A stretch of DNA of 64,000 nucleotides from Roseburia sp. 499 (GTDB taxonomy: Bacteria > Bacillota > Clostridia > Lachnospirales > Lachnospiraceae), in assembly GCF_001940225.2 (NCBI RefSeq), contig NZ_CP135164.1:2914001-2978000 (forward strand). Direction: 5' to 3'. The notes below the pieces were generated by a model, which worked only from the letters and a program-made list of their open reading frames with translations, was not told the origin of the DNA and searched no databases. Below are positions 45,269 through 54,263 of the stretch, piece after piece. How positions within the stretch are numbered: the stretch's first letter is position 1; every line of letters starts with the position of its first letter. The position numbers and the translations under genes were made by a program.

Positions 45269-46129
45269 TTATACTTTCGCAATTTTCTTTGCAATACGAT
45301 TTGAAATCCAGTTGATTATCATAACAATAACCAAAAGGACAACTGCAGTTGCATAGGCTTCATCTGTATGGAAACCTTCTGATGATAATGCATACATATG
45401 ATAAGCAAGGGTACGTCCGGAATCCATTAACCAGGAAAGTCCTTTTCCGCTTACTACTTCTGTAACCGTTCCGGCTGTGTACATAAGAGCTGCTGTCTCA
45501 CCTACGATACGCCCGATAGCAAGAATAATACCGGAAAGAATTCCGGGAACAGCTGCCGGAAGTACAATTCTGAAAATGGTACGAACCCGTCCGGCACCAA
45601 GCCCAAAGCTTCCCTCACGGTAAGAATCCGGTACGGATTTTAAAGCCTCCTCTGTGGTTCTCATAATCAATGGCAAAATCATGATTGCCAGCGTCAGTGC
45701 ACCCGCCAATAGAGAAAGACGGAATTTCAATGTTGTTACAAAAAATAACATACCGAACAGACCATATACAATAGAAGGAATACCAGACAAAGTCTCTGCT
45801 GTAATTCTTACGACCTTTACAATCTTATTTCCTTTTTTCGCATATTCCACCATATAAATAGCTGAACCAATTCCAATAGGCACTGCTACAATTAGAGTAA
45901 CAATGGTAATCAAAAGCGTATTAATCAGCGCCGGCATCAGCGATACATTCTCACTGTTATATTCCCATGCAAAAAGACTTGGCTTGATATGTGGAATTCC
46001 ATTCCAGAGGATATATACAATAAGGAAAATCAATGCGGAAAAAGTAATGAGCGCCGCCCCCATTACCAGGATATACAATATCCAGGACAAAGGACCACGT
46101 TTTCCTTTGCTAATTTTCTGGTCTTTCAT
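45269..46129 (-). CDS. pstA: Phosphate ABC transporter permease PstA
   Basis: The 286-residue permease has six membrane segments and the EAA loop ALKSVPDSYREGSFGLGAGRVRTIFRIVLPAA. It overlaps the pstC stop by four bases. Confidence 0.95.
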   Translation of the reverse strand: MKDQKISKGKRGPLSWILYILVMGAALITFSALIFLIVYILWNGIPHIKPSLFAWEYNSENVSLMPALINTLLITIVTLIVAVPIGIGSAIYMVEYAKKGNKIVKVVRITAETLSGIPSIVYGLFGMLFFVTTLKFRLSLLAGALTLAIMILPLIMRTTEEALKSVPDSYREGSFGLGAGRVRTIFRIVLPAAVPGILSGIILAIGRIVGETAALMYTAGTVTEVVSGKGLSWLMDSGRTLAYHMYALSSEGFHTDEAYATAVVLLVIVMIINWISNRIAKKIAKV

Positions 46130-46992
46130 GCTTCATTCCTCCTATTCAAAATGGAAAACAGCAAGTTGATAATTAAAATAAATACAAATAATACGACACC
46201 GGTAGCAATTAATGCCTGTCTATGTAAGTCTGCCGCATATCCCATCTCGATTACAATATTTGCAGTAAGTGTACGCACTCCCTGGAAAATACTATTCGGA
46301 ATACGCGCCTGATTTCCAGCTACCATAATAACTGCCATAGTTTCTCCGATTGCACGTCCGACTCCCAAGATAACACCTGCCATAATACCAGACTTTGCAG
46401 CCGGAACTACAGTAAAAAACACACTTCTTTCATGTGTTGCTCCAAGTGCCAACGCTCCCTCATAATAGCTTTCCGGCACAGCACGGATTGCTGATTCACT
46501 AACTCCAATAATTGTTGGAAGAATCATCAGTCCCAGCAACAATGAAGCTGTCAAAATACTGGTTCCGCTACATCCTAACTTTGAAAACAGTCCACGCATA
46601 AAAGGCACTAATACCACCAGACCAAAGAATCCATATACAACGGAAGGAATCCCCGCAAGAAGGTCTACGGCAGCTTTTAGTGGACCATATATTTTCGGTG
46701 GACAAAAATGTGCCATAAAAACTGCTGTTAAAATACCAATTGGCACACCTACAATAATTGCTCCTGCAGTGATATAGAGACTTCCGATAATCATAGGAAA
46801 AATTCCAAAAGACGCCGGAGAATTATTTGGTGCCCATTTTGTTCCTGTCAAAAATGAGAAAAAACCAATTTCCTTCATAGCCGGTATTCCATTTGCAAAT
46901 AGGAATACACAAATCAGCAGAACCGCCAAAATAGAGGTAAGTGCTGCTATGAAAAAAATAACATGTGCAAAATTTTCTTTTAATTTTCGCAT
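46126..46992 (-). CDS. pstC: Phosphate ABC transporter permease PstC
   Basis: The 288-residue permease has about six membrane segments and the EAA loop AIRAVPESYYEGALALGAT. The start at 46992 follows GAAGGAGTAATT. A strong hairpin lies between it and pstS. Confidence 0.95.
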   Translation of the reverse strand: MRKLKENFAHVIFFIAALTSILAVLLICVFLFANGIPAMKEIGFFSFLTGTKWAPNNSPASFGIFPMIIGSLYITAGAIIVGVPIGILTAVFMAHFCPPKIYGPLKAAVDLLAGIPSVVYGFFGLVVLVPFMRGLFSKLGCSGTSILTASLLLGLMILPTIIGVSESAIRAVPESYYEGALALGATHERSVFFTVVPAAKSGIMAGVILGVGRAIGETMAVIMVAGNQARIPNSIFQGVRTLTANIVIEMGYAADLHRQALIATGVVLFVFILIINLLFSILNRRNEA

Positions 46993-47018
46993 AATTACTC
47001 CTTCATTTTTTTGTGGTT

Positions 47019-47050
47019 GAAAGGGACTGCTATCAGTAGCAGTCCCTTTC
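47019..47050 (-). terminator. Strong stem between pstS and pstC
   Basis: GAAAGGGACTGCTA and TAGCAGTCCCTTTC form a 14-bp stem with loop TCAG. There is no T run. It probably shields the pstS mRNA end and lowers downstream expression, since binding protein is needed in excess. Confidence 0.65.
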
Positions 47051-47087
47051 AGGGTTGGGATATCAAATAAAGGTGAACCTGGTAATT

Positions 47088-48020
47088 TTACCAAGTGGTT
47101 GTTTCACCTGTGAAGATTGCCTTAACTTCGTCTGCTGTCATTTCGTCAACAGTGTTTTCATTATTTACTACTACTGCAATACCGTCAATTGCGATAACAG
47201 TAGGTGTTAAAGAGCTTTCGCTATCTTTTAATTCTCTGGAAGCCATTCCGATATCAGCTGTTCCATCCATTGCTGCCTGTAAACCTGTGGTAGAATCGCT
47301 CTGGTTGATTTCGATTTCTACATCTGGATTTACTTTTTCATAAGCTTCTTTTAATTTTTCCATAACCGGTGTTACTGAAGAAGAACCAGCGATTACAACT
47401 TTTCCGGAAACTCCGGTGCTTTCGAAGCTTTCCGCATTATCAACAGATGCAATATATCCTTTTTCTTCTACTACTTTCTGTCCTTCTGCACTTAAGATAA
47501 AGTTGATGAAATCCTGAGCTGCATCACTTGGAGCTCCGTTTGTTGCAATGTTAAATGGTCTGGAGATTTTATATGTACCACTCTTGATATTATCTACAGT
47601 AGCTTCTGCTCCATCAATCTTTAATGCCTTTACTTCGTCACTTAAAGAACCAAGAGATACATATCCGATTGCATTTGGGTCACCTGCAACATTAGATAAA
47701 ACGATTTCTGTACTGTTTGCAATTACAGCTTCTTCTGTAGTATGGTCAACCTTATTTCCTGCATCATCTTTTTCTTCAATTCCGAATAATTCAATGAATG
47801 CACCTCTTGTTCCTGAACCATCCTCACGAGATACAACAGTAATTGGTCCAGTTACACCTGATGCGTCTGTCTCTTCTTCCTCGTCTGCATTGTCTTCTGC
47901 ATTTGCATCATTTTCTGTGTTTGCCTTGTTGTTTGCTGCTGCATTGTTTTCAGAACCACACCCAACCATTGCGGTAGCTGTCATTGCAGTAATCATAAGA
48001 GCTACGATGAATTTTTTCAT
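47088..48020 (-). CDS. pstS: Phosphate-binding lipoprotein PstS, circularly permuted
   Basis: Captures phosphate outside the membrane for PstCAB. The 310-residue lipoprotein has lipobox MVGC and an acidic linker. In usual PstS the order is GSSSVTP (N-lobe start), then FTGETTTW, then VVSREDGSGTR and the C-terminal EGQKVVEEKGYI. Here VVSREDGSGTR ... KGYI occupies residues 60-190, and SGKVVIAGSSSVTP ... FTGETTTW occupies 206-310, where the protein ends. The two halves are swapped about the hinge. All parts are present and well formed, so it should still fold. The start at 48020 follows GAGGAAG. Confidence 0.88.
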   Translation of the reverse strand: MKKFIVALMITAMTATAMVGCGSENNAAANNKANTENDANAEDNADEEEETDASGVTGPITVVSREDGSGTRGAFIELFGIEEKDDAGNKVDHTTEEAVIANSTEIVLSNVAGDPNAIGYVSLGSLSDEVKALKIDGAEATVDNIKSGTYKISRPFNIATNGAPSDAAQDFINFILSAEGQKVVEEKGYIASVDNAESFESTGVSGKVVIAGSSSVTPVMEKLKEAYEKVNPDVEIEINQSDSTTGLQAAMDGTADIGMASRELKDSESSLTPTVIAIDGIAVVVNNENTVDEMTADEVKAIFTGETTTW

Positions 48021-48194
48021 AATCTTTTTCTTCCTCTCTTTTTTCATACTATATTCATTTTCTCAGCCGTTCTCTCGACTGCAAGAATGAGTATAAGAGG
48101 GTAAAGTAAAATATATACACCAATTAATGAAAAATTCTTGTAAAATCTTTGCAAAGAAAACGGAAAGATTACACTTTCAACATGCAAAAAAAAA

Positions 48195-48229
48195 CAGCAG
48201 GAATACTGAAAGAATCATATTTCCTGCTG
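48195..48229 (-). terminator. Terminator after the agr-controlled lipoprotein gene
   Basis: CAGCAGGAA pairs with TTCCTGCTG, followed on the minus strand by a run of nine T. It leaves the lipoprotein gene as a single-gene transcript. Confidence 0.85.
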
Positions 48230-48243
48230 CTAATTCCACTCTT

Positions 48244-48882
48244 TTAGTCTTTCTTGTATTGTTCAAGACTTTCTTCTCTGATTTTTTCCATAATCTTTTT
48301 TTCATATGAATCATCTCCGTCTTGCTGTGGTTGTCCATCCAAAAAAGTAACTTTAGAAGAAGGGAATACCAATTCTTCATCTTCCGAAATTGGAATTTTA
48401 CCAAACACCCCACTTAAAATAGCAAACCATTCATCTTCCTTTGAATATTTTAAGTAAAGAATATATTCATTTCCCGGTTCCATCATTTTATAATGATTTA
48501 CATGACATGTTACTTTCGTTCCTTCCTCATCTGTATAAAAAAATTGGTTTTCTAAAATCTGAATATTATCACCAATTTCTATGGACTGCTCTGATAGATT
48601 CTTCATAACTTCTTTCACTTCCACCATAGATTTCGTATAACCATAATAAGTGTAAGGAACTCCCACATCTTTTATGACATTTTCCTCTTCCTCTGTTTTT
48701 TCTACCCTTACAACAACCATTGCATTCGCCTCTAATTCTGCCGCCGATTTATACAAATCTGTTTTGGCATCAGCAAGGGTATCGATTTCTTTTCCTGTAT
48801 TGGCTTTTCCACAAGCTATTAGCTCTGTCGATATAATAATTACAAACATGATACATAGGTTATGCGCAATCTTTTTCTTCAT
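48244..48882 (-). CDS. Lipoprotein of unknown function, probable AgrA target
   Basis: A 212-residue lipoprotein with signal peptide and lipobox ELIAC. The mature part is acidic and contains VVVRVEKTEEEENVIKDV and a GNEYILYLKYSKEDEWF stretch; no known domain is recognised. Its promoter region (48912-48960) is about 80% identical to the agrBD promoter and carries the same paired repeats, so it is probably switched by the agr system. Confidence 0.75.
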   Translation of the reverse strand: MKKKIAHNLCIMFVIIISTELIACGKANTGKEIDTLADAKTDLYKSAAELEANAMVVVRVEKTEEEENVIKDVGVPYTYYGYTKSMVEVKEVMKNLSEQSIEIGDNIQILENQFFYTDEEGTKVTCHVNHYKMMEPGNEYILYLKYSKEDEWFAILSGVFGKIPISEDEELVFPSSKVTFLDGQPQQDGDDSYEKKIMEKIREESLEQYKKD

Positions 48883-48911
48883 AACTATTGTCTCCTTCTC
48901 TCTTATATAGC

Positions 48912-48955
48912 ATGTTTCTCCATTCTATGACATACTCCAGACATCAATCGACGGT
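48912..48955 (-). promoter_or_regulatory. LytTR-type AgrA site and promoter, copy B
   Basis: Two 9-bp half sites 12 bases apart: ACCGTCGAT (48947-48955) and TATGTCATA (48926-48934), then GAATGGAGAAACATGC and a TATATA -10 box near 48903-48908. The block matches the agrBD promoter at 54212-54263. Confidence 0.7.
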
Positions 48956-49015
48956 AAATCGCAAGAAAAGACAATCAGAGCACTCTACCATATCACTACG
49001 TCTAAACTCTTCTGT

Positions 49016-49660
49016 TTATTTTCTTGCTTTCCGTTGTAAAATGCCTCCGTCCATTTCATATACTTCATCACAAAGAATTTCTATATCCTCTCTATTATGG
49101 CTTGCCAAAAGAATTGTTTTCCCCTCTTTTTTCAATTCTAAAAATAACCTTCTCATTTCTTCCACGCCATGATTATCTAAACCATTCATAGGCTCATCCA
49201 GAATCAATATCTTTTGATCTTCCATAATAGCCTGTGCTATTGCCAATCGCTGTCTCATTCCCATAGAATAATTTCCCACATGCTTATGCGAATCCGGTTC
49301 AAGTCCTACCATTTCTAATATATCGCATATATGCTTTTTATCCCTTTTATTTCTTATCATGTATAAGAATTCTAAATTTTTATATCCGCTATAATTTCTT
49401 AAAAAAGATGGTTCCTCTATAATAATTCCAGCACCTGTCAGCATATTCACATCTTTTTTTAACCTCTTTTCACCTATATAAATATCACCTGAGTCTAAAG
49501 TTAAAAAACCACAGATACATTTAAAAAGAACTGTCTTCCCGGAACCATTTCTCCCAATAATTCCATATATTCCCCCTTCAGAACATGTTATATTTACTTC
49601 CTTCAGAACCTGATGACTTCCAAAACTTTTTGAACCATTCACTACTTTTATTACATCCAT
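49016..49660 (-). CDS. ABC transporter ATPase of the agr-linked exporter
   Basis: A 214-residue ATPase with GRNGSGKTVLFKCICGF (Walker A), YSMGMRQRL (signature variant of the BcrA/ABC-2 type), ILILDEPMNGLD and ASHN. It pairs with the two ABC-2-like membrane proteins upstream. The likely role is export or resistance; the substrate is unknown. It is the last gene of the agrBD-led operon. Confidence 0.85.
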   Translation of the reverse strand: MDVIKVVNGSKSFGSHQVLKEVNITCSEGGIYGIIGRNGSGKTVLFKCICGFLTLDSGDIYIGEKRLKKDVNMLTGAGIIIEEPSFLRNYSGYKNLEFLYMIRNKRDKKHICDILEMVGLEPDSHKHVGNYSMGMRQRLAIAQAIMEDQKILILDEPMNGLDNHGVEEMRRLFLELKKEGKTILLASHNREDIEILCDEVYEMDGGILQRKARK

Positions 49661-49672
49661 ACACTCTCTCCT

Positions 49673-50542
49673 CTAATCTTCCTTATTCCATCGAAACTCT
49701 ATGGTTTGCACCCGCCATAAAATGACGATAACAGGCACTGCCAACAAACAAATCAATACCGGCAAAATGTAGGATAGTTCCGGCATAATCTGATAACTCA
49801 ACTGCTCTCCACCAATCTCTGCCACCCTCATCCATGAGACTGGCGAAAAACAATTGAAAAGCTTCTGCGCAGATACTGCAATATTTTTCCCAAATACCGG
49901 AAGTACTAATAAAATTCCTGCTGCACTGACTGCTACAATTCGGGGCATAAAAAGACTAATTGCAAACATAAGCAATCCAATAAAACTAATTACCATGATA
50001 CTTAAAAGTATAGTAAGCCCTGTAGCCTCTAATGCTGTATACTTATTCATAGTTATTGGATTACTGATAATGTACATATTATATTCTGTTCCAGCATTGG
50101 TCAACGCAATTGTATACAAAACCTTTCCCCAATCTGTCCTAAATTCCATATGTCGTATTAACAGTATAATCTCTTCCAAAAATACAATCGTAGTAATCCC
50201 CACTGCACTCAATACAATACTTCCAATCTGTGCAATTGCCCAACGAGCTCTTCCTGCCCGTATTACCTGATACATCCCCCACTGCTGCATAAATGGCACA
50301 TTGGAATAATAATAAATGACAAATGCCATCACCAATATCTGAAAATAAATATCAGACATCAAAAATGTAAAGACCCAAGGCGTCACCGGATACTGAACTG
50401 CAACACAAAATTTCCGTAATCCATGCAGAAAAATATCCTCAAGAAAAAATAACAATACTGCAAAAATACCTATCTTTATATTCCAGAAACGTTGCACAAA
50501 GGTTTTCCACGTCATATTCCAAGTAATTAAAATATTATTCAC
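49673..50542 (-). CDS. ABC-2-type membrane protein 1
   Basis: A 289-residue protein with about six membrane segments (for example LLSIMVISFIGLLMFAIS) and little family signal. It overlaps the next upstream gene by eight bases and lies 12 bases before the ATPase gene. It is probably one half of the exporter channel. Confidence 0.7.
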   Translation of the reverse strand: MNNILITWNMTWKTFVQRFWNIKIGIFAVLLFFLEDIFLHGLRKFCVAVQYPVTPWVFTFLMSDIYFQILVMAFVIYYYSNVPFMQQWGMYQVIRAGRARWAIAQIGSIVLSAVGITTIVFLEEIILLIRHMEFRTDWGKVLYTIALTNAGTEYNMYIISNPITMNKYTALEATGLTILLSIMVISFIGLLMFAISLFMPRIVAVSAAGILLVLPVFGKNIAVSAQKLFNCFSPVSWMRVAEIGGEQLSYQIMPELSYILPVLICLLAVPVIVILWRVQTIEFRWNKED

Positions 50543-51332
50543 GTTCTAATTTCCTCCGTATCTTACAATAAATCCCCAATGTTAAAATGCCTCCGATTAT
50601 TACCGCTGCAAACAGTGCATATAAGAATGCAAACAAATCATTCTCACACACTTTTAATCCGTAAGTTGCATCAAAAACTACCTTTACCTTAAAGAACTTT
50701 GTATCTCCCACTAACGCCGAAATATAATAATACAGCAAATAGTAGCCAATCATTGGAACAGATAACACGAACAGTTTATTGGATATATACAAAGATATAT
50801 AAGACGCAAATATAGATAATATACCTGCCAGCAATCCCAACTGCAATGCGACCAAAATAAAATATATAATATAATTTTCATTCCCCAAAAAATAACGAAA
50901 TCCACCCGTTTCTAAAAGCTGACCATACACCCCTGTTTCTCTATCACCACTCCCAAAAGGCATCCACATATGTAATATGAATACATAAATACAGGTTCCC
51001 AATATCATCGTTATCACAGAAGCTATAAATGTCACTATTATTTTTGAAAGTGTATAACGCTTCAGATTTCCCCTTATCAATTCTGTACGAATATACTTTG
51101 TCTCAAAGTCATCACAAAAACAATCTGCATACGAAAAAGCACAAAAAGACATGGTCAACAAAAACGGAACTCCATAAAGTGCTCCCGTATACAAATCAAA
51201 CACGTTTCTTCCAACTTGATTTCCACTAGCTAATAGAAGGGAAAACCATACTCCCAATGCTCCCACCAACATTTTTCCCGATTTCATACAACGCCACATA
51301 TCCATCCGGAAATAATGTATTCTCTGTTTCAC
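50535..51332 (-). CDS. ABC-2-type membrane protein 2
   Basis: A 265-residue protein with about six membrane segments and a long N-terminal cytoplasmic stretch (FRMDMWRCMKSGKMLVGAL). It starts on the last base of the lipoprotein gene's stop codon and pairs with the protein at 49673-50542. Confidence 0.7.
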   Translation of the reverse strand: MKQRIHYFRMDMWRCMKSGKMLVGALGVWFSLLLASGNQVGRNVFDLYTGALYGVPFLLTMSFCAFSYADCFCDDFETKYIRTELIRGNLKRYTLSKIIVTFIASVITMILGTCIYVFILHMWMPFGSGDRETGVYGQLLETGGFRYFLGNENYIIYFILVALQLGLLAGILSIFASYISLYISNKLFVLSVPMIGYYLLYYYISALVGDTKFFKVKVVFDATYGLKVCENDLFAFLYALFAAVIIGGILTLGIYCKIRRKLERE

Positions 51333-52501
51333 TAATACTTATCCTCCATTGCAATTTCTTCCCCTGTCTGGGCATTTACGAATACTAATAACGAACTGCT
51401 CGTGGTCTTACCATTACTTTCTATGGTTTCCTCTACATTAAAAATCCACACCGGGAACATCTGATATGTTCCATCTCCCACGTTTTCTGTCATATAATAT
51501 AATGTCGCATCTGTGATGACATATTTCGCCCCTGTAAGCAATTGATTATACTTATATGCCACCGCCTCTGCCACTTTATCAAAAGACATTAACTCGATTG
51601 TTTCATCTTCACTTTCCGTAAAATCATACAATCTTTCTATTTCCAGACTTTCTATTCCGTTTTTTGAATACAGTACCTTTATTGGTGCATTTTCCTCTAT
51701 TGGATTCTTAAATAAATCGCTATATGGATGATATTCCGGAAGATTTCCAACCTTCTGGCGTATAAAGAAATAATAACAATTATCCTCTTCTGACCAATTA
51801 TCTTTATATATACTGGTATCCTCATTTCCATCCATATCCATTGCATACTCATTTTGTTGTAATGTCTGATAATCTAACGCATACACCTGATACTCTATCT
51901 CCCCTAGTTCAATCCCCATCTGTCCTAATTCTGTAGATATATTTTTCAAAGCATCTTCACGAGAACAAAAAGAAAAATCCGTATCTTGTGCATAACTATT
52001 TAGATTCCCTCCCTCGCTTAAATCCACACAATTGTAGATATAATTATAAAATGCTGTACTATATTGCACCACTCTTGGACTTACATTCAAAAACTCTTTA
52101 TTTTTTCCATAATAGTAATATTCGGTAATACTGCTTCCATCATTAAGTGTTATTTCCTGTTTATCTTCTGTTTCTACCTCCACCCCTTGAAAAAGCTGTT
52201 GGTACACCTTATCTTTATCTATCTTTTTGCGAACTGCTGTCACGTTCTTTAATCCTGGCTCGTTTCTCACTTCCTGATTTACATGTATTTCTGTTGTAAA
52301 TATTACATTATCACTCTCTGCCTCGTATTTTTCAGGAATATTCATTTTCTCTTTTTCTACATTGTCGGTTTCTGAATTGTTACTTTTTTCCTGTTGGCTA
52401 TTTAATACTTGTTGTGGATTTGTATTTTCTCCTTGTTCACCACCACAAGCAGATAACACTACAGCTATGCTACATACAAATAATAATTTTATTTTTTTCA
52501 T
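51332..52501 (-). CDS. Lipoprotein of the agr-linked cassette
   Basis: A 389-residue lipoprotein (lipobox LSAC), with a Gln/Asn-rich linker and a large extracellular domain. No domain is recognised. The C-terminus (YMTENVGDGTYQMFPVWIFN, then LLVFVNAQTGEEI) resembles PepSY-type or YycH-like extracellular folds, but only weakly. It lies between the small secreted proteins and the exporter genes and may be a sensor or receptor for the exporter. Confidence 0.6.
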   Translation of the reverse strand: MKKIKLLFVCSIAVVLSACGGEQGENTNPQQVLNSQQEKSNNSETDNVEKEKMNIPEKYEAESDNVIFTTEIHVNQEVRNEPGLKNVTAVRKKIDKDKVYQQLFQGVEVETEDKQEITLNDGSSITEYYYYGKNKEFLNVSPRVVQYSTAFYNYIYNCVDLSEGGNLNSYAQDTDFSFCSREDALKNISTELGQMGIELGEIEYQVYALDYQTLQQNEYAMDMDGNEDTSIYKDNWSEEDNCYYFFIRQKVGNLPEYHPYSDLFKNPIEENAPIKVLYSKNGIESLEIERLYDFTESEDETIELMSFDKVAEAVAYKYNQLLTGAKYVITDATLYYMTENVGDGTYQMFPVWIFNVEETIESNGKTTSSSLLVFVNAQTGEEIAMEDKY

Positions 52502-52573
52502 TTCTCTTCTCTCCTGCTTATCTATTATTTATAAAACTGGAATCATTTATTGATTCCAGTTTTACGCAGTACA

Positions 52574-52975
52574 TTATGGTGTATATCTTCCCAACATGTT
52601 AACCTCACCTTTTCCTGATTCCCAGTAGCAATTTAGAAAATAATACGCATTCGAATTTGCAGTAGTATAATATGATGCAGACTTCTTTATCCCTGCACTT
52701 GCTGACGTTATATACACTGAATCAGAAAGAACCCCTCCATCAATACGTTCTGAATGTGCACGCACTGTTCCCGTTCCTGACCTTTGTGTTACTGTTACAT
52801 AATATTTTTGCTCACTGTCTGCCTTCTGCGCACGCTTTGAAATTGGATCTATTCTCGTTGAATCACTGACCGTTATATTAAAATTTACCGTCTGGGCACA
52901 AATTGGCAACGACATTACGCAAATCCCAAAACATATCATCAATACATATATCTTTCTTTTCCTCTTTTTTTCCAT
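52574..52975 (-). CDS. Small secreted protein 1 of the agr-linked pair
   Basis: A 133-residue protein with a signal peptide (cleavage near CAQ) and a mature part of about 105 residues. It shares a plan with its neighbour: QTVNFNITV, DPISKR, KADSEQKYY, TVRAHSE, the SASYYTTA stretch, a tyrosine-rich YYFLNCYW and a final GRYTP. There is one cysteine in the mature part and no lipobox. Not assigned to a family; the layout resembles DUF2712-like secreted proteins. It follows its paralogue with 14 bases between. Confidence 0.7.
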   Translation of the reverse strand: MEKKRKRKIYVLMICFGICVMSLPICAQTVNFNITVSDSTRIDPISKRAQKADSEQKYYVTVTQRSGTGTVRAHSERIDGGVLSDSVYITSASAGIKKSASYYTTANSNAYYFLNCYWESGKGEVNMLGRYTP

Positions 52976-52989
52976 ACATTTTCTCCTCC

Positions 52990-53403
52990 TTACGGTGTAT
53001 AACGTCCTACCAAATTTATAGTATTTGTCTCACCACTATCCCAAAACGTTTGCATATAATAATACACTCCCACTGGAGCATTAGATGTGTAAGTAGCACT
53101 TTGCCTAATCCCTATATTATAGCTGGATATAACCAAAGAATTTGACCTTACTTCACCATTGAGCTGTTGAGAGTATGCTCTGACAACACCTGATCCGCTT
53201 AAACACCCTGTTGCTATCGCATAAAAACGTTGTTCCTTGTCTGCTTTAGTTGCTCTTTTTGAAATAGGATCCGGACTATTTCCTCCCTTTTGAACAGTTA
53301 TGTTATAATTCACTGTCTGCGCACGCGCCGGAATTCCTATTCCAACCATACACAAGCATGTTGCCACCAGCACAAATAATTTTATTCTCTTCATAAACTT
53401 CAA
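52990..53403 (-). CDS. Small secreted protein 2 of the agr-linked pair
   Basis: A 137-residue paralogue of the protein at 52574-52975, with a signal peptide, QTVNYNITV, DPISKRATKADKEQRFY, VVRAYSQQ, the QSATYTSNAP stretch and a terminal GRYTP. It follows agrD by 63 bases with no clear terminator, so it is likely part of the agrBD transcript. Function unknown. Confidence 0.7.
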   Translation of the reverse strand: MKFMKRIKLFVLVATCLCMVGIGIPARAQTVNYNITVQKGGNSPDPISKRATKADKEQRFYAIATGCLSGSGVVRAYSQQLNGEVRSNSLVISSYNIGIRQSATYTSNAPVGVYYYMQTFWDSGETNTINLVGRYTP

Positions 53404-53466
53404 ACTCCTCCTACTTTTTTACATTACAATTCCTTTTCTATCCGTCACTTGTTATAATTAAACCTT

Positions 53467-53607
53467 TCACTTTTTGGTATTTGGTCTTTTCGGCTGATAA
53501 AACCAGCCAGTACAAAATGGTCCCTTTTCCTCTTCCCTTCTTTTCACTTCTTCTCCCACCACTTTTCCAAGCACTGTTAATACCCTTTTCTTTCCTTCCA
53601 TCTTCAT
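53467..53607 (-). CDS. agrD: AgrD autoinducing peptide precursor
   Basis: A 46-residue precursor: amphipathic charged N-terminal part (MKMEGKKRVLTVLGKVVGEE), then the peptide core with a single cysteine in GPFCTGWFYQPKRP. The CxxWF/YxPK pattern matches AgrD-type cyclic peptides; a thiolactone between the cysteine and the residue four or five places later is expected. It overlaps the agrB stop (ATGA). The FYQPKRP tail is typical of Clostridia. Confidence 0.8.
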   Translation of the reverse strand: MKMEGKKRVLTVLGKVVGEEVKRREEEKGPFCTGWFYQPKRPNTKK

Positions 53608-54188
53608 TCTTCCTTCACCTCCTGTCCTGTTATTTTCGCCATGAGTATTGTCAGGGCATCCAACCCCAATCCCATGACTGCGTATGCAATACATATTGTT
53701 CTTATTGGTAATGCATATGCTATCCAGATACATCCGGCCACCATACTTACCAACCACCTGGATGATTGCCGACACACTTGTATTTCCTGTCCATCCAGCA
53801 TTAAATTCGGATGATTTACCGGTGCAAATACAAACACAGTAATAACAGACACTATAGAAATAATAACAGAAATATACTCCCTTTCTATTAATACGGATGA
53901 ACCAATCTGCACTACCAACAAGTAACTGGCTACTGTTACCAAATAACATCTTAATGATGTTTTTGCATGATAACCTCCTGTTCTCCCCCGTAGGGAAAAG
54001 AACACTCCCATAAAAATAAGTCCTGGAATCAAAACTCCATAATATACAGAAAGCAATATTAAAGTGGTGTAGCTCAATAACTTTCCAAAGAGTATCTGAA
54101 ATCCATATACATATTCTTCTTCCTGTTCTTTTCCCACAATATGATTTGAAATGAGACATCTTGTGAGGTATTCTGCTAAAGCGTACAT
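53604..54188 (-). CDS. agrB: AgrB peptide-processing membrane protease
   Basis: Processes and exports the AgrD pheromone. The 194-residue membrane protein has the catalytic histidine motif RTGGYHA and a nearby cysteine (LRCYLV), with four to five further membrane segments. The start at 54188 follows AGGAGAGAGG; a longer open frame upstream covers the promoter block and is not used. It is the first gene of the agrBD-secreted-exporter operon. Confidence 0.88.
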   Translation of the reverse strand: MYALAEYLTRCLISNHIVGKEQEEEYVYGFQILFGKLLSYTTLILLSVYYGVLIPGLIFMGVFFSLRGRTGGYHAKTSLRCYLVTVASYLLVVQIGSSVLIEREYISVIISIVSVITVFVFAPVNHPNLMLDGQEIQVCRQSSRWLVSMVAGCIWIAYALPIRTICIAYAVMGLGLDALTILMAKITGQEVKEE

Positions 54189-54211
54189 ATCCTCTCTCCT
54201 CCTCCCCCCTT

Positions 54212-54263
54212 TATATACCATATTTCTCAATTCCATAACATACTCTTGGCACCAATCGGCGGT
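54212..54263 (-). promoter_or_regulatory. LytTR-type AgrA site and promoter, copy A (agrBD)
   Basis: Half sites ACCGCCGAT (54255-54263) and TATGTTATG (54234-54242), exactly 12 bases apart, then 16 bases and a TATATA -10 box (54212-54217). AgrA-type LytTR regulators bind such 9-bp pairs with a 12-bp gap. Confidence 0.75.
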
